A stretch of 48,133 bases of DNA from a bacterium (GTDB lineage Bacteria > Hydrothermota > Tepidihabitantia > Tepidihabitantales > Tepidihabitantaceae), in NCBI GenBank assembly GCA_035505375.1, contig DATJQV010000033.1, positions 1 to 48,133 of the forward strand, read 5' to 3'. The notes beneath the pieces were generated by a model. It was not told the origin of the DNA, made no database searches, and was given only the letters and a program-made list of their open reading frames with translations. Positions within the stretch are counted from its first letter, which is position 1. Each line of letters begins with the position of its first letter. Position numbers and translations under genes: made by a program. Below, piece after piece: positions 31,929 through 42,267 of the stretch.

Positions 31929-32220
31929 CGTAGGTAGCGTGCTGCCACGCGTCCTGAAGGGGTTGAAGCTCGACAAGGTGCTGGCCTCGCAGCGGGCCGT
32001 GACGCTTTGGCCGGAGATAGCCGGGCCGAAAACCGCCGCACACACGCGCGCGCTTGAGGTGGATGGCAGCACCCTCGTGGTTATCGCCGACAGCCAGGCG
32101 TGGATGACGCAGCTCCGGTTCCTGAAGCCGCAACTGCTGAGGAAGATCGAGACGCGCATGGGAGCGGGGTTGGTCAGCGACGTACGATTCGTGCTCGGAC
32201 GCGCACGCACCGCGCATTGA
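31894..32220 (+). CDS. dciA: DciA (DUF721) replicative helicase loader
   Basis: This 108-residue protein is a DciA/DUF721 member, the helicase-loading protein found between recF and gyrB in many bacteria without DnaC/DnaI. The typical opening (GSVLPRVLKGLKLDKVLAS, then VTLWPEIAG, then AHTRALEVDGSTLVVIADS and WMTQLRFLKPQLL) is present. GGAAAGGA precedes ATG 31894, which lies inside the 3' end of recF. The position between recF and gyrB supports the call. Its start lies just after the repeat-derived tail of recF, so that tail also contains its ribosome binding site. Confidence 0.9.
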   Translation: MSRQGRSRSFRSVGSVLPRVLKGLKLDKVLASQRAVTLWPEIAGPKTAAHTRALEVDGSTLVVIADSQAWMTQLRFLKPQLLRKIETRMGAGLVSDVRFVLGRARTAH

Positions 32221-32308
32221 TTCCTCACGCCCATGCCTCTCCTCAGTGAGTAGAGGGAGAGCGAAGCGAGGGTGAAGATGATAAGCAAGGACAGACCAGC
32301 ATTCAGAA

Positions 32309-32340
32309 ACCAGAGACGAGAATGCAGAGTCGCAGAAACG
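32309..32340. repeat. 7-nt periodic gcagaaN/ccagaga patch
   Basis: Units related to the reverse complement of the ttctgca/ttctggt patches at 174-217 and 1448-1491. It lies in the 191-nt gap between dciA and gyrB. Confidence 0.6.
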
Positions 32341-32375
32341 AGCCGGGATGCCGGCCTACAGAGGCGAAATTGAGC

Positions 32376-32403
32376 TTGATTATTAGGCGTCAGAGAGTAT
32401 CAT
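32376..32403 (+). promoter_or_regulatory. Promoter of gyrB (leaderless)
   Basis: TTGATT (32376-32381), a 16 bp spacer and TATCAT (32398-32403). The ATG of gyrB at 32412 begins 8 nt after the -10 box and has no Shine-Dalgarno. Confidence 0.68.
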
Positions 32404-32405
32404 AA

Positions 32406-34304
<1,899 letters not shown>

Positions 34305-34325
34305 CGACCAACGGTCGCTATACGT

Positions 34326-34497
34326 AATTTCTAATTCCCAATTCCTAATTCCCAACGAACCAGGAAATGACCGAGGATGAATTCCTGATTGCCAGTCCCT
34401 AATCAATGAGGAAATGACGAAGCACCAATCCGGCTCGCCTTTCGGTCATTGGTCATTGAGAATTGATTGGTCATTAGGAATTGAGACTTGGTCATTG
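34326..34497. repeat. 7-nt periodic cctaatt/ccaattc and tcattgN patches
   Basis: 34326-34357 has units ctaattc, ccaattc, ctaattc, ccaacga. 34434-34497 has tcattgg, tcattga and gaattga units whose reverse complement matches the patch at 22449-22499. They fill the 256-nt gap between gyrB and the M42 gene. Confidence 0.75.
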
Positions 34498-34560
34498 AAG
34501 CCGAGGACCGTAAGAACAGCCTATTGAGGGACAGCATAACTTCATAACCGGGAGGCAAAT

Positions 34561-35628
34561 GTGGCTGACAGAAAACTTCTGCGTGAACTGACCGAGGCGT
34601 TTGGACCGTCGGGTTTTGAGACCGAATCGGCGAACATCATGGCGCGGGAACTTGCCGGCGCGGGCAAGGTCGCCCGCGACGGCCTGGGTAGCGTTGTCTG
34701 CAAGGTCGCCGGCTCGTCCGAGCGGCCGCGCATCATGGTGTCGGCGCACATGGACGAAGTCGGGTTTATGGTGAAGTCCATCACCACCGATGGCTATGTC
34801 AGATTCCTGCCGATCGGTGGCTGGTGGCCGCAGGTGCTGCTCGGCCAGCGCGTGCTGGTGCGGACCCGCAAGGGCGATTTCCCCGGGGTCATCGGTTCGA
34901 AAGCGCCGCATGAATTGTCCGATGAGGAGAAGAAACAACTGCCGGATATCGACCGGATGTTCATCGACCTGGGCTGCGCCGAGGGGTTCGACGTCAAGAT
35001 GAAACTCGGCGTGCGTCCCGGCGACCCGATCGTGCCGGTATCACCTTACGTCGAGCTCGGTAAGAACCTGATGATGGCCAAGGCGTGGGACGACCGCGGC
35101 GGCTGCGGGATCGTGATTGAGACCGCCCGGGCGCTGGAGGGGAAGAAGCACCCGAACACCGTCTTCCTGGTGGGCAGCGTGCAAGAGGAAGTCGGCCTGC
35201 GCGGGGCGCGGACCGCGGCCGAGGTGGTGCAGCCGGACGTGGCGCTGGCGCTCGACGTTTCGCTCTGCTACGAGCACCCGGACAAGGCTCGTAAGGGCGT
35301 GACCGAGCGGCTGGGCAACGGCGCCGCCATCCTCGTCCACGACAGCACGATGATTCCCAATACGCGGCTGCGCGACTGGGTGATTGACCTCGCTGAGAAG
35401 AAGCGCATCAAGTACCACCTGACGACCGTGCGCGGCGGGTATGACACAGGCGTTATTCACATCCATCGTTCGGGTGTGCCGTCGCTCGCCATCGGCTGGC
35501 CGACCCGTTACATCCACGCCCACACCGGCATCATCTCCGCAACGGACTACGACGCGACCGTAAAACTCCTGACCGCCATCATCGAGAACCTCGATGAGGC
35601 GGTCAGTAAGAGTCTGCGGTCTTTCTAG
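34561..35628 (+). CDS. M42 family aminopeptidase
   Basis: This 355-residue protein is an M42 (glutamyl aminopeptidase/TET-type) metallopeptidase; family members form dodecamers that trim peptides in the cytoplasm. Motifs: SAHMDEVGFMV (His ligand and catalytic Asp), AWDDRGGCG (bridging Asp), QEEVGLRGA (catalytic Glu pair), LDVSLCYEH (Asp ligand) and RYIHAHTG (final His ligand). All are intact. The GTG at 34561 lies 5 nt after GGGAGG. Its stop codon is immediately followed by the stop codon of the converging pilC gene, leaving no intergenic base. No transcription terminator is visible. Confidence 0.94.
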   Translation: MADRKLLRELTEAFGPSGFETESANIMARELAGAGKVARDGLGSVVCKVAGSSERPRIMVSAHMDEVGFMVKSITTDGYVRFLPIGGWWPQVLLGQRVLVRTRKGDFPGVIGSKAPHELSDEEKKQLPDIDRMFIDLGCAEGFDVKMKLGVRPGDPIVPVSPYVELGKNLMMAKAWDDRGGCGIVIETARALEGKKHPNTVFLVGSVQEEVGLRGARTAAEVVQPDVALALDVSLCYEHPDKARKGVTERLGNGAAILVHDSTMIPNTRLRDWVIDLAEKKRIKYHLTTVRGGYDTGVIHIHRSGVPSLAIGWPTRYIHAHTGIISATDYDATVKLLTAIIENLDEAVSKSLRSF

Positions 35629-36867
35629 CTAATGCGTTCCGTAGCCGCCACCTGACCCGAAGCTGGTCAGGATCGACAGGTACGGCATGATGATGGCGAT
35701 GATCAGGAAGATGACGCCGATACCCATGAAGAGAATCATTATCGGCTCGATCATCGCGGTCAGGTTCTTGACCGCGTACTCGACTTCCGAGTCGTAGTAG
35801 TCCGATACCTGTTTGAGCATCTCGTCCAGAGCACCTGATTCCTCGCCGGTCGCAACCATCTGAACTACCATGACCGGGAACACGCCGAGCTCCCGCATCG
35901 GCGCGGCCAGGCCGCGACCGCGGCGGACCGACTCCGACAGCTTGTCGACCGCTGCGCCCATGTAGGAATTGCCGACGGTCTTGGCAACCAGGCCCAGGCT
36001 GCGCAGGATGGGCAGTCCCGTGCGGTCCAGGGTTTCGAACATCCGCGCGAACCGCGAGAGCGCCATCTTGTAAAAGATGGGCCCGAATACCGGTATCCGC
36101 AGCTTAAGCCGGTCCCACCAGAGGCGTCCGGCCGCCGTCCGGATGAACAGGTAGAACAGGATCGCGGTACCGGCGACGAGCAGCAGGAGGATGTACCAGA
36201 AGTGGGACATGAAGTTCGTGAAGGCGATGAGGATCTTCGTCGGCAGCGGCATCTTGCCGCCCACCTGAGTGAGCAGCATGGTGAACTTCGGCAGCACGAA
36301 CGTCGCGAGTACGACGATGGCGCCGACGAAACCCACCATCAGGATGATAGGATAGCGCATCGCCGCGCCGACGTCCGACCCCAGCTTGCGATCGTGCTCC
36401 AGCAGCAGCGAGAGACGGTCGAGGATGTCGTCCAACACACCGCCCGTCTCGCCGGCCCAGATGGAGTTGACGTAGATCTCGTTGAAAACCCGGGGGTGTT
36501 TGGACATCGCCGCCGAGAGCGCGGTACCGCCCATCAGGTCTTTGCGGATCGCGTCGAGCGCGCGGGCGAGCGGCTTGGCCTTGGTCTGGGCCTGCAGCGC
36601 GCCGATGGCCGAGAGCATCGGCAGGCCGGCGCGGTGCAGGGTCACGAACTGCCGGGTGAAGTTGATGAGGTCAACCGGCTTGGTTCGCTCGAAGAAGCGG
36701 CCGATGTCGATGCTGATGTTGGCCGACTTCTTTTCCTCGCGGATCGTAATGGGCACGTACTGAAACGAGTCGAGGCGTTCGACGATCGTGTTGATGTCGC
36801 CGCCCTCGAGTGTGCCGGATATGATCTTACCTTCTTTGTCGCGGACTTTGTAGCGGAATACTGGCAT
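35629..36867 (-). CDS. pilC: Type IV pilus inner-membrane platform protein PilC
   Basis: This 412-residue protein is PilC/GspF, the inner-membrane platform of type IV pilus or type II secretion machines. Two GspF domains are visible (RQFVTLHRAGLPMLSAIGAL and FARMFETLDRTGLPILRSL, each with a following helical repeat) along with three membrane segments (VGFVGAIVVLATFVLPKF, ILLLLVAGTAILFYLFI, and PIMILFMGIGVIFLIIAI). Length is usual. It is directly downstream of pilB (17-nt gap) and read after it. ATG 36867 follows GAGGAGCG. Whether it serves pili or type II secretion cannot be told from two genes; I use the pilus name because of the PilB-like ATPase. Confidence 0.93.
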   Translation of the reverse strand: MPVFRYKVRDKEGKIISGTLEGGDINTIVERLDSFQYVPITIREEKKSANISIDIGRFFERTKPVDLINFTRQFVTLHRAGLPMLSAIGALQAQTKAKPLARALDAIRKDLMGGTALSAAMSKHPRVFNEIYVNSIWAGETGGVLDDILDRLSLLLEHDRKLGSDVGAAMRYPIILMVGFVGAIVVLATFVLPKFTMLLTQVGGKMPLPTKILIAFTNFMSHFWYILLLLVAGTAILFYLFIRTAAGRLWWDRLKLRIPVFGPIFYKMALSRFARMFETLDRTGLPILRSLGLVAKTVGNSYMGAAVDKLSESVRRGRGLAAPMRELGVFPVMVVQMVATGEESGALDEMLKQVSDYYDSEVEYAVKNLTAMIEPIMILFMGIGVIFLIIAIIMPYLSILTSFGSGGGYGTH

Positions 36868-36884
36868 ATCCTTCGCTCCTCTAG

Positions 36885-38486
36885 TTACTCAGTCCGTTCG
36901 GCTTCATCCATCAGTTCTTCGATGGTGGTGACGCCGGAGACGACCTTGGAGATGCCGTCTTCCCAGAGCGTCTTCATGCCGAACTCACGGGCCAGCGCGC
37001 GAATGGCGGCGGTCGGCGGCCGCGTGACTATCATCTCGCGGAGGCGGTCGTTGATCTTCATCACTTCGAAAATACCGATTCGGCCCCGGTAGCCGGTGTT
37101 ACGGCACCGTTCGCAACCTTTGCCCCGGTAGAACTTGGTACCGGGCGGCAACTCCAGTTCCTCAAGCAGCTTGGCCGGCGGGTCGTAGTCTTCCTTGCAC
37201 TTCGGGCAGATCTGCCGCACCAGCCGCTGCGCGACCGTGCCTTCCATGGCGGACGCGACCAGGAATGGCTCGATACCCATGTCGATGAGACGGGTGACGG
37301 TGCCCGGTGCGTCGTTGGTGTGGATGGTCGAGAACACGAGCTGGCCGGTCAGCGCGGCGCGGATGGCGACGCCGGCCGTCTCGCCGTCACGGATTTCGCC
37401 GATAAAGATGCAATCCGGGTCCTGACGGAGAATGTGCCTCAGGCCCACCATGTAAGTATACCCGGCCCGCTCGTTGACCATGGACTGACAGACCTTGTCC
37501 ATGTCATACTCGATCGGGTCCTCGATGGTAATGATGTTCTTGTCGCCGGAACGGATCTCGCCCAGGATGGCGTACACGGTCGTGGATTTGCCCGCGCCGG
37601 TCGGGCCGGTCACGAGGATGACGCCGTGCGGCTTGGCGATCATCTCTCGCATGAGGACCGCCGTTTCGCCCTGCAGGCCGAGCTCGTCGAGGGAGAGCAG
37701 GCGTAGCCGGTCAAGGATACGCATGACCACTGTCTCGCCGTAGGTTGTCGGGAATGTCGATACGCGGAAGTCGATCTCGCGGCCGTCGACCAGGGCGCCG
37801 TAGCGGCCGTCCTGAGGAAGACGCTTCTCGGCGATGTTCATGCGCGACATGATCTTGATACGAGAGACGACGGCAAGCTGCAGCGCCTTCTTCGGAGAGA
37901 CAATGGGGTGGAGGATACCGTCGATGCGGTACCGGACCGTGAGGCCTTCCCGTGTGGGTTCGATGTGAATGTCGGACGCGCGCTCGCGGACCGCGCGGAT
38001 GATCATCTGGTTCACCCACCGGACGACGGGGGCCTCGGAGGCCATTTCCTCGAGCTTGCTAGGCGCCGCCGCCTGTTCGAGCTCGGCGGCCGTGCCCTCT
38101 TCTTCCTCGGGCAGGTCGTCGAGGCTCATCGATTCCGGTTCATCAGGCAGGTCGGCTGTCTGGGCCGTCGAAATGTACTGGTTGAGCGCTTCCTGCAGGT
38201 CGGAGTCTCGGCAGACCATCGGTTCGACCTCCATGCCGGTCATGCGGCGCACTTCGTCGACGTTGAAGATGTCGCCCGGGTCGACGAATGCCGCCGCCAG
38301 CGTGTTGCCGGCACGGAAAAGCGGGATGACCTGTCTCGTGCGCATGAACTGCTCCGGGAACATCTGCAGTACCTCGGAGTCGATCTTGAAGTTCGTCAGG
38401 TCAACAAAGGGCACACCGTAGCGCTGCGCGAGTGCCGCGCCGGACTCTCCGCCACCGGGGCCTTGCTTCTGCTTGTCTTCAGGCAT
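36885..38486 (-). CDS. pilB: Type IV pilus assembly ATPase PilB
   Basis: This 533-residue protein is a PilB/GspE extension ATPase. It has an N-terminal MshEN-like domain, a linker rich in Glu, then the ATPase core with Walker A GPTGAGKST near residue 293, Asp box IEDPIEYDM, Walker B EIRDGETAGVAIRA region and a C-terminal tetracysteine zinc site (CPKC … CERC, residues ~423-480). Length and order are normal. ATG 38486 is preceded by GGAGG, which lies inside the five extra codons of the longer frame starting at GTG 38501, so the shorter start is preferred. pilC follows 17 nt later. A strong hairpin sits in its leader. Confidence 0.94.
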   Translation of the reverse strand: MPEDKQKQGPGGGESGAALAQRYGVPFVDLTNFKIDSEVLQMFPEQFMRTRQVIPLFRAGNTLAAAFVDPGDIFNVDEVRRMTGMEVEPMVCRDSDLQEALNQYISTAQTADLPDEPESMSLDDLPEEEEGTAAELEQAAAPSKLEEMASEAPVVRWVNQMIIRAVRERASDIHIEPTREGLTVRYRIDGILHPIVSPKKALQLAVVSRIKIMSRMNIAEKRLPQDGRYGALVDGREIDFRVSTFPTTYGETVVMRILDRLRLLSLDELGLQGETAVLMREMIAKPHGVILVTGPTGAGKSTTVYAILGEIRSGDKNIITIEDPIEYDMDKVCQSMVNERAGYTYMVGLRHILRQDPDCIFIGEIRDGETAGVAIRAALTGQLVFSTIHTNDAPGTVTRLIDMGIEPFLVASAMEGTVAQRLVRQICPKCKEDYDPPAKLLEELELPPGTKFYRGKGCERCRNTGYRGRIGIFEVMKINDRLREMIVTRPPTAAIRALAREFGMKTLWEDGISKVVSGVTTIEELMDEAERTE

Positions 38487-38512
38487 AGACGCCTCCTTCA
38501 CGGTCGGGCGTA

Positions 38513-38533
38513 CTGCCGGCTATTCGCCGGCAG
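38513..38533. repeat. Hairpin in the pilB leader
   Basis: An 8-bp stem (CTGCCGGC / GCCGGCAG) with a 5-nt loop lies 26 nt upstream of the pilB ATG on the minus strand. It has no T-tract. It may affect ribosome access or mRNA stability. Confidence 0.6.
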
Positions 38534-38579
38534 GATTCGGAAATTACGGACGAATAAGGATGGACCCACATCGCTGTTC

Positions 38580-38609
38580 ATTATACATACCATGCCGGTC
38601 ACGCGTCAA
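38580..38609 (-). promoter_or_regulatory. Promoter of pilB-pilC
   Basis: On the minus strand TTGACG (38609-38604), an 18 bp spacer and TATAAT (38585-38580). The leader would be about 85 nt and carries a hairpin and a Shine-Dalgarno, unlike the leaderless promoters nearby. Confidence 0.6.
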
Positions 38610-38662
38610 GCTATTTCAAGCAGCGTGTTGCCGTCGAAAGTCCTGCCTCCGGCCGGGATCGT

Positions 38663-38690
38663 TTGACTAGGACCGCATCTGGTCTATACT
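38663..38690 (+). promoter_or_regulatory. Promoter of the BrxD-like operon (leaderless)
   Basis: TTGACT (38663-38668), a 16 bp spacer and TATACT (38685-38690). ATG 38700 begins 9 nt after the -10 box. It diverges from the pilB promoter. Confidence 0.75.
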
Positions 38691-38699
38691 CAAAGGCTT

Positions 38700-39542
38700 A
38701 TGGAAGGACTTGTTGAGCTGCTGCAGTCCCTGAGCCGTCAGTCGCAGAAGCTGGCCCGACAGCTTGTCACGTACCGGAGTCTCCTCGCCCAGCCGATGGA
38801 GAAAGTCCACGCTCGGGCCAGCGCTATCGCCGAGCTGGGTGCCGCTGTCCAGGCCTTCCCCGATGCCGAGGTCCGGCAGCGAATGCTCGACTGGCTCCGG
38901 GCGGAGTCGGAGGCGATTGAGCAGAGCCGGGCCGAATTCCGGTTCCAGTTCGGACGCCAACTGGTGTCCGGGCTTGAAGGATCCGGGATGGCGGTGAGCG
39001 GGCAACTGCCCCTGCTGCGGGTCGGGCTGTTCACTTTGCGGACCGACTTCGACGCGGGCACGGCGACCATCTACTGGGGACCGGAGATCGAGAAGTTGAA
39101 GTCCGGCATCGCGCTCGCCCCGACGGAACTGGCGGCGACGCTCCGGAAGTGGAACGACCGCCTGCGGCAGAAGTCGGTACCGCCCGACCGGCTGCTTTCA
39201 CTGTCGCATCGCGCGTATCAGCGGGTCTGCACTTTCAAGGGTCTGGGCGAGGGAACCCGGGTTTTCCTGCTCGACCTGCTGTCGGAGCTGGTCGTCCTGA
39301 TGCAGCCGGAGAGCTTCCGGCTGAACCCGGCGCGGGAGAAGTTCGTCGAGTATCCGCGTGTCCGGTTCAGCTACGACCTGTTCCGGTTGAAGCAGGCCGG
39401 CGCGTATGCGGTTGGTGAGGTGCAGTTGAAGCTGCACGTTGCCAACTTCGACGCCACGACCGAGAAGGCGAAGGCGCTCTGGGTTCCGGACAGCGAAGAG
39501 GGTGGCGGCACGCACTACTCCTACATTTCGTTCGGCAGGTAG
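38700..39542 (+). CDS. Unknown 280-residue protein, first gene of the ATPase/helicase operon
   Basis: I do not recognise this protein. The first ~85 residues look helical and coiled-coil-like, rich in Q, R, L and E (LQSLSRQSQKLARQL, ARASAIAELGAAVQAF). A strand-rich part follows (LPLLRVGLFTLRTDF, GTATIYWGPEIEKL), then a helical segment and a C-terminal strand (FDATTEKAKALWV). There is no signal peptide, membrane segment, Walker motif or nuclease motif I can see. It is separated from the next gene by one base and is read from a leaderless promoter, so it is a constant partner of the two ATPases here. It may bind DNA or scaffold them; this is a guess. Confidence 0.8.
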   Translation: MEGLVELLQSLSRQSQKLARQLVTYRSLLAQPMEKVHARASAIAELGAAVQAFPDAEVRQRMLDWLRAESEAIEQSRAEFRFQFGRQLVSGLEGSGMAVSGQLPLLRVGLFTLRTDFDAGTATIYWGPEIEKLKSGIALAPTELAATLRKWNDRLRQKSVPPDRLLSLSHRAYQRVCTFKGLGEGTRVFLLDLLSELVVLMQPESFRLNPAREKFVEYPRVRFSYDLFRLKQAGAYAVGEVQLKLHVANFDATTEKAKALWVPDSEEGGGTHYSYISFGR

Positions 39543-39543
39543 A

Positions 39544-40842
39544 ATGAGCGAAGAACGCGTCGCGACGCCGATGGAGAGACAACTGGCCCTGGCCATAGTG
39601 AACAAGCTCGGCTCGACCGGCACGCCGCCGGAGTTCGGCATCGAGCACTTCACGGTCGGGCTGGAGCCGTACCTGCGGGTGCTCGAAGATGAGTATCTCA
39701 ACGGTATCCTGAAGTTCAATCTGTCCAGTTTCAAGCTGATAACCGGCAACTACGGCGGCGGCAAGACTCACTTTCTGTACACGGTCCGGAATCTCGCGTT
39801 CCGGCACAACTACTGCGTCGCCTACGTCGGCCTCAATCCGACCGAGTGCCCGTTCGACAAGCTGGAGCTGGTCTACAAGAGCATCGCCGCCAACCTGATT
39901 GCGCCGCGGCCCGCCGACGCGCCGACCGCGGTCTGGGACAAAGGCATCGAATCCGTGGTCAGGAAGTGGCATGACGATCAGCGCAAGCTGCACGACCGGA
40001 CCGACAACCTGCGCAAGTACCTCGAGACCCTGCCGACTACCGAGAGCACGAGCTTCAGCAACGCCGCGCGGGGTGCATTCGCCAGCCTGCTGGCTGAGGA
40101 CGGCGAGGGGTTCAACGACGTCGTCCAGTGGCTCAAGGGGGAGGACGTATCCCGAGAAGTGCGGGCAATGCACCGGATCTCCGAACGGATCGACAAGGCG
40201 ACGGCGTTCCGCGTGCTCCGCTCGCTCATCCAGTGGGTGCATGCCATCGGCTACACCGGGCTGGTGCTGCTGTTCGACGAAGCCGAGCGCGGCATGTCCA
40301 TTTCCTCGTCGCGCGACAAGCGCCGGGCCCTGGACAACCTGCGGCAATTGGTGGACGAATGCGGCAACTCGCGACTGCCCGGGGCGATGGTTTTCTACGC
40401 CGTGCCGGACGAAAACCTGCTGCTTGAAGGTTCGGGCGGAGTCTACGAAGCACTGAAGCAGAGGCTGCGCACGACCCTCAACGAAACGAACCCGGTCGGC
40501 GTGCGCATCAACCTCGAGGATCTGGGAATCGAGCCGGCCGAGTTCCTCGGGCGCCTCGGCGAGCGGCTGGCCGTCCTGTTTGGCGACGCCTACGAGGTGC
40601 AGCTGCCCGAGGAGAAACGCGGCGCCATCGTGCGGACGCTGGCGGAGTTGGCCGCCTCAGCCTTCGCGTTCGACGTCGGGTACCGCCGGCTCTTTGTCGT
40701 CAGCGTGCTGGAGGCGTTCCATCAGCTTCGCGCCAAGCCGACGCTCGAGTTCGGCCGGAAGGAAGCGGAGAAGCTGCTGCGCGTGACCACCCAGCGCCTT
40801 GAGGTGGCCGACAAAGAGCAGGTCGAAAAGGAAGAGTTCTAG
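39544..40842 (+). CDS. BrxD-like P-loop ATPase (DUF2791 type)
   Basis: This 432-residue ATPase resembles BrxD-type (DUF2791) proteins of BREX systems. Walker A is GNYGGGKT (residues 68-75), followed by HFLYTVRNLAFRHNYCVAYV and the Cys/Pro strand NPTECPFDKLELVYKSIAANL. Walker B is LVLLFDEAE (residues 240-248). A later stretch of conserved NLRQLVDECGNSRLPGAMVF and YEALKQRLRT is AAA-like. BrxD is an ATP-driven subunit in BREX type 2-like loci, where it occurs with a helicase. ATG 39544 starts one base after the previous stop. Identification to the DUF2791 group is by eye; a profile search would confirm it. Confidence 0.8.
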   Translation: MSEERVATPMERQLALAIVNKLGSTGTPPEFGIEHFTVGLEPYLRVLEDEYLNGILKFNLSSFKLITGNYGGGKTHFLYTVRNLAFRHNYCVAYVGLNPTECPFDKLELVYKSIAANLIAPRPADAPTAVWDKGIESVVRKWHDDQRKLHDRTDNLRKYLETLPTTESTSFSNAARGAFASLLAEDGEGFNDVVQWLKGEDVSREVRAMHRISERIDKATAFRVLRSLIQWVHAIGYTGLVLLFDEAERGMSISSSRDKRRALDNLRQLVDECGNSRLPGAMVFYAVPDENLLLEGSGGVYEALKQRLRTTLNETNPVGVRINLEDLGIEPAEFLGRLGERLAVLFGDAYEVQLPEEKRGAIVRTLAELAASAFAFDVGYRRLFVVSVLEAFHQLRAKPTLEFGRKEAEKLLRVTTQRLEVADKEQVEKEEF

Positions 40843-40889
40843 GCGCGGCCGCAGTCGGAATCCAGAAAACGGAAGCTGAAGCCGCAGGC

Positions 40890-42245
40890 ATGACCGAACC
40901 GGTACGGGATCGCCGGCGCCGTCTGGTGTCGCACCCGGTGTTCGGCGAAGGGGAGATTCTAGACAGCCGCTGGCACGGGACCGAACTGCTGGTCCACTTC
41001 CAGAGCGGGTTGCGGCTGTGGCTCCCGACTCAGCGGGTGAGGCTGCTATCCAACATCGGCGATTTCGTCCCGGGCGAGGCGCAACCCGCGCTGGTCGAGA
41101 TCGACACCATCCAGGCGCGCCGGATGATCGAGGCTTTCCGGCTCGGGATCGTACCCCACCAGGACGTCGAATCATTCACCTTCGGTCGCGAGAAGCCCAT
41201 CGCCGTGCTGGACGCAGCCCTTGAGAGTCTCGCGCGCGGACAGGGCGACGTGTTCATGGTTGAGGGGGAGTACGGTTCGGGCAAGACCCACCTGCTGGAA
41301 TACGTGCATCACCGGGCGTTGGCTTCGGGGATGGCCACGAGCCTTGTCCAGTTCGACCCGGCCGAAGTGAGCCCCCACCGGCCGAAACGCGTTTACCGCG
41401 AAGTCGTGCACAACCTGCGTTACATCAAGGACGCGACCGAGCACGGGTTCCGCGACCTGTTGCGCAGCGGGACCGCGCTGGACATGGCGGACCATGTATT
41501 CCTCGGGCCGGTGCTGGCGAAGCTCGGCAGGATTGACGCCGGCCACCAACAGAGCGAGGTCTTCTGGCAGTGGATAGAGGGAGAGAGCACCAAGGAGTAC
41601 GCGACTGAACAGAAGAGCCCGTTCCGAGTCAAGGGCGGCCAGCGGATACCGGCGCTGTACGACTTCTCGACCGCCGCCGACCTGTACTGCAACATCCTCT
41701 CCGGCATGAGCTGGATGGCCCGGGAACTGGGGATGAAAGGGCTTGTGCTGCTGGTGGATGAGGCCGAAACGGTGACCCATCTCTGGGACATCATGTATCT
41801 TGCCAAGAGCGTGAACTTCATGGACGGACTGGTGCGGACCGCGCAGAACGACCCGGACTTGAAGCGCATCAACGACCGGATGGTCCATAACCAGGTGCGA
41901 CCGGTGCCGTACATCTACCGGGATCCGTCGCTGCTCCTCGTCTTCGCGACCACGCCCAGTCCCTATGACTACGCCTACATCAAGCTGGCGAACCGCATCA
42001 AGCACCGGGTCGAGCTCGAGCCCTTGGAGGACAAGGCGCTGCTCGACGCCTTCTCTACGATGGTGATGATCTACCGGCGGGCGTACCCGGATTTCACCAT
42101 CTCAGACCTGGACCAGAAGAGGCTGCTGCGCGAAGCCTCCCGCCGGAACATCGAAGGGGTACGCGCCTTCATCAAGTTCTCGGTCGAGGCGCTCGACGTG
42201 ACGCGGCTCCGGGCGCAGGGCGTGCTGCCCCAGAACAAAGACTGA
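40890..42245 (+). CDS. Second BrxD-like ATPase with N-terminal SH3-like domain
   Basis: This 451-residue ATPase has a Walker A GEYGSGKT (residues 126-133) followed by HLLEYVHHRALASGMATSLV and a BrxD-like DPAEVSPHRPKRVYREVVHNLR. Walker B is LVLLVDEAET (residues 286-292). Before the ATPase it has a ~45-residue domain (SHPVFGEGEILDSRWHGTEL) like the SH3/Tudor-type fold at the C-terminus of UvrD/PcrA helicases; the fold is inferred from the HPVFGEG pattern. The gene follows its neighbour by 47 nt. It differs in sequence from the preceding ATPase apart from the P-loop core, so two non-identical BrxD-like subunits act here. Confidence 0.8.
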   Translation: MTEPVRDRRRRLVSHPVFGEGEILDSRWHGTELLVHFQSGLRLWLPTQRVRLLSNIGDFVPGEAQPALVEIDTIQARRMIEAFRLGIVPHQDVESFTFGREKPIAVLDAALESLARGQGDVFMVEGEYGSGKTHLLEYVHHRALASGMATSLVQFDPAEVSPHRPKRVYREVVHNLRYIKDATEHGFRDLLRSGTALDMADHVFLGPVLAKLGRIDAGHQQSEVFWQWIEGESTKEYATEQKSPFRVKGGQRIPALYDFSTAADLYCNILSGMSWMARELGMKGLVLLVDEAETVTHLWDIMYLAKSVNFMDGLVRTAQNDPDLKRINDRMVHNQVRPVPYIYRDPSLLLVFATTPSPYDYAYIKLANRIKHRVELEPLEDKALLDAFSTMVMIYRRAYPDFTISDLDQKRLLREASRRNIEGVRAFIKFSVEALDVTRLRAQGVLPQNKD

Positions 42246-42267
42246 CACGGACGAACACGGACCGACA
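42246..42267. repeat. Dispersed cacggac phrase between two operon genes
   Basis: acacggac, gaacacggac and gaccgaca phrases, reverse complements of the gtgttcat/tcgtgt phrases near 4132-4193, fill the 22-nt gap before the helicase start. Confidence 0.45.
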
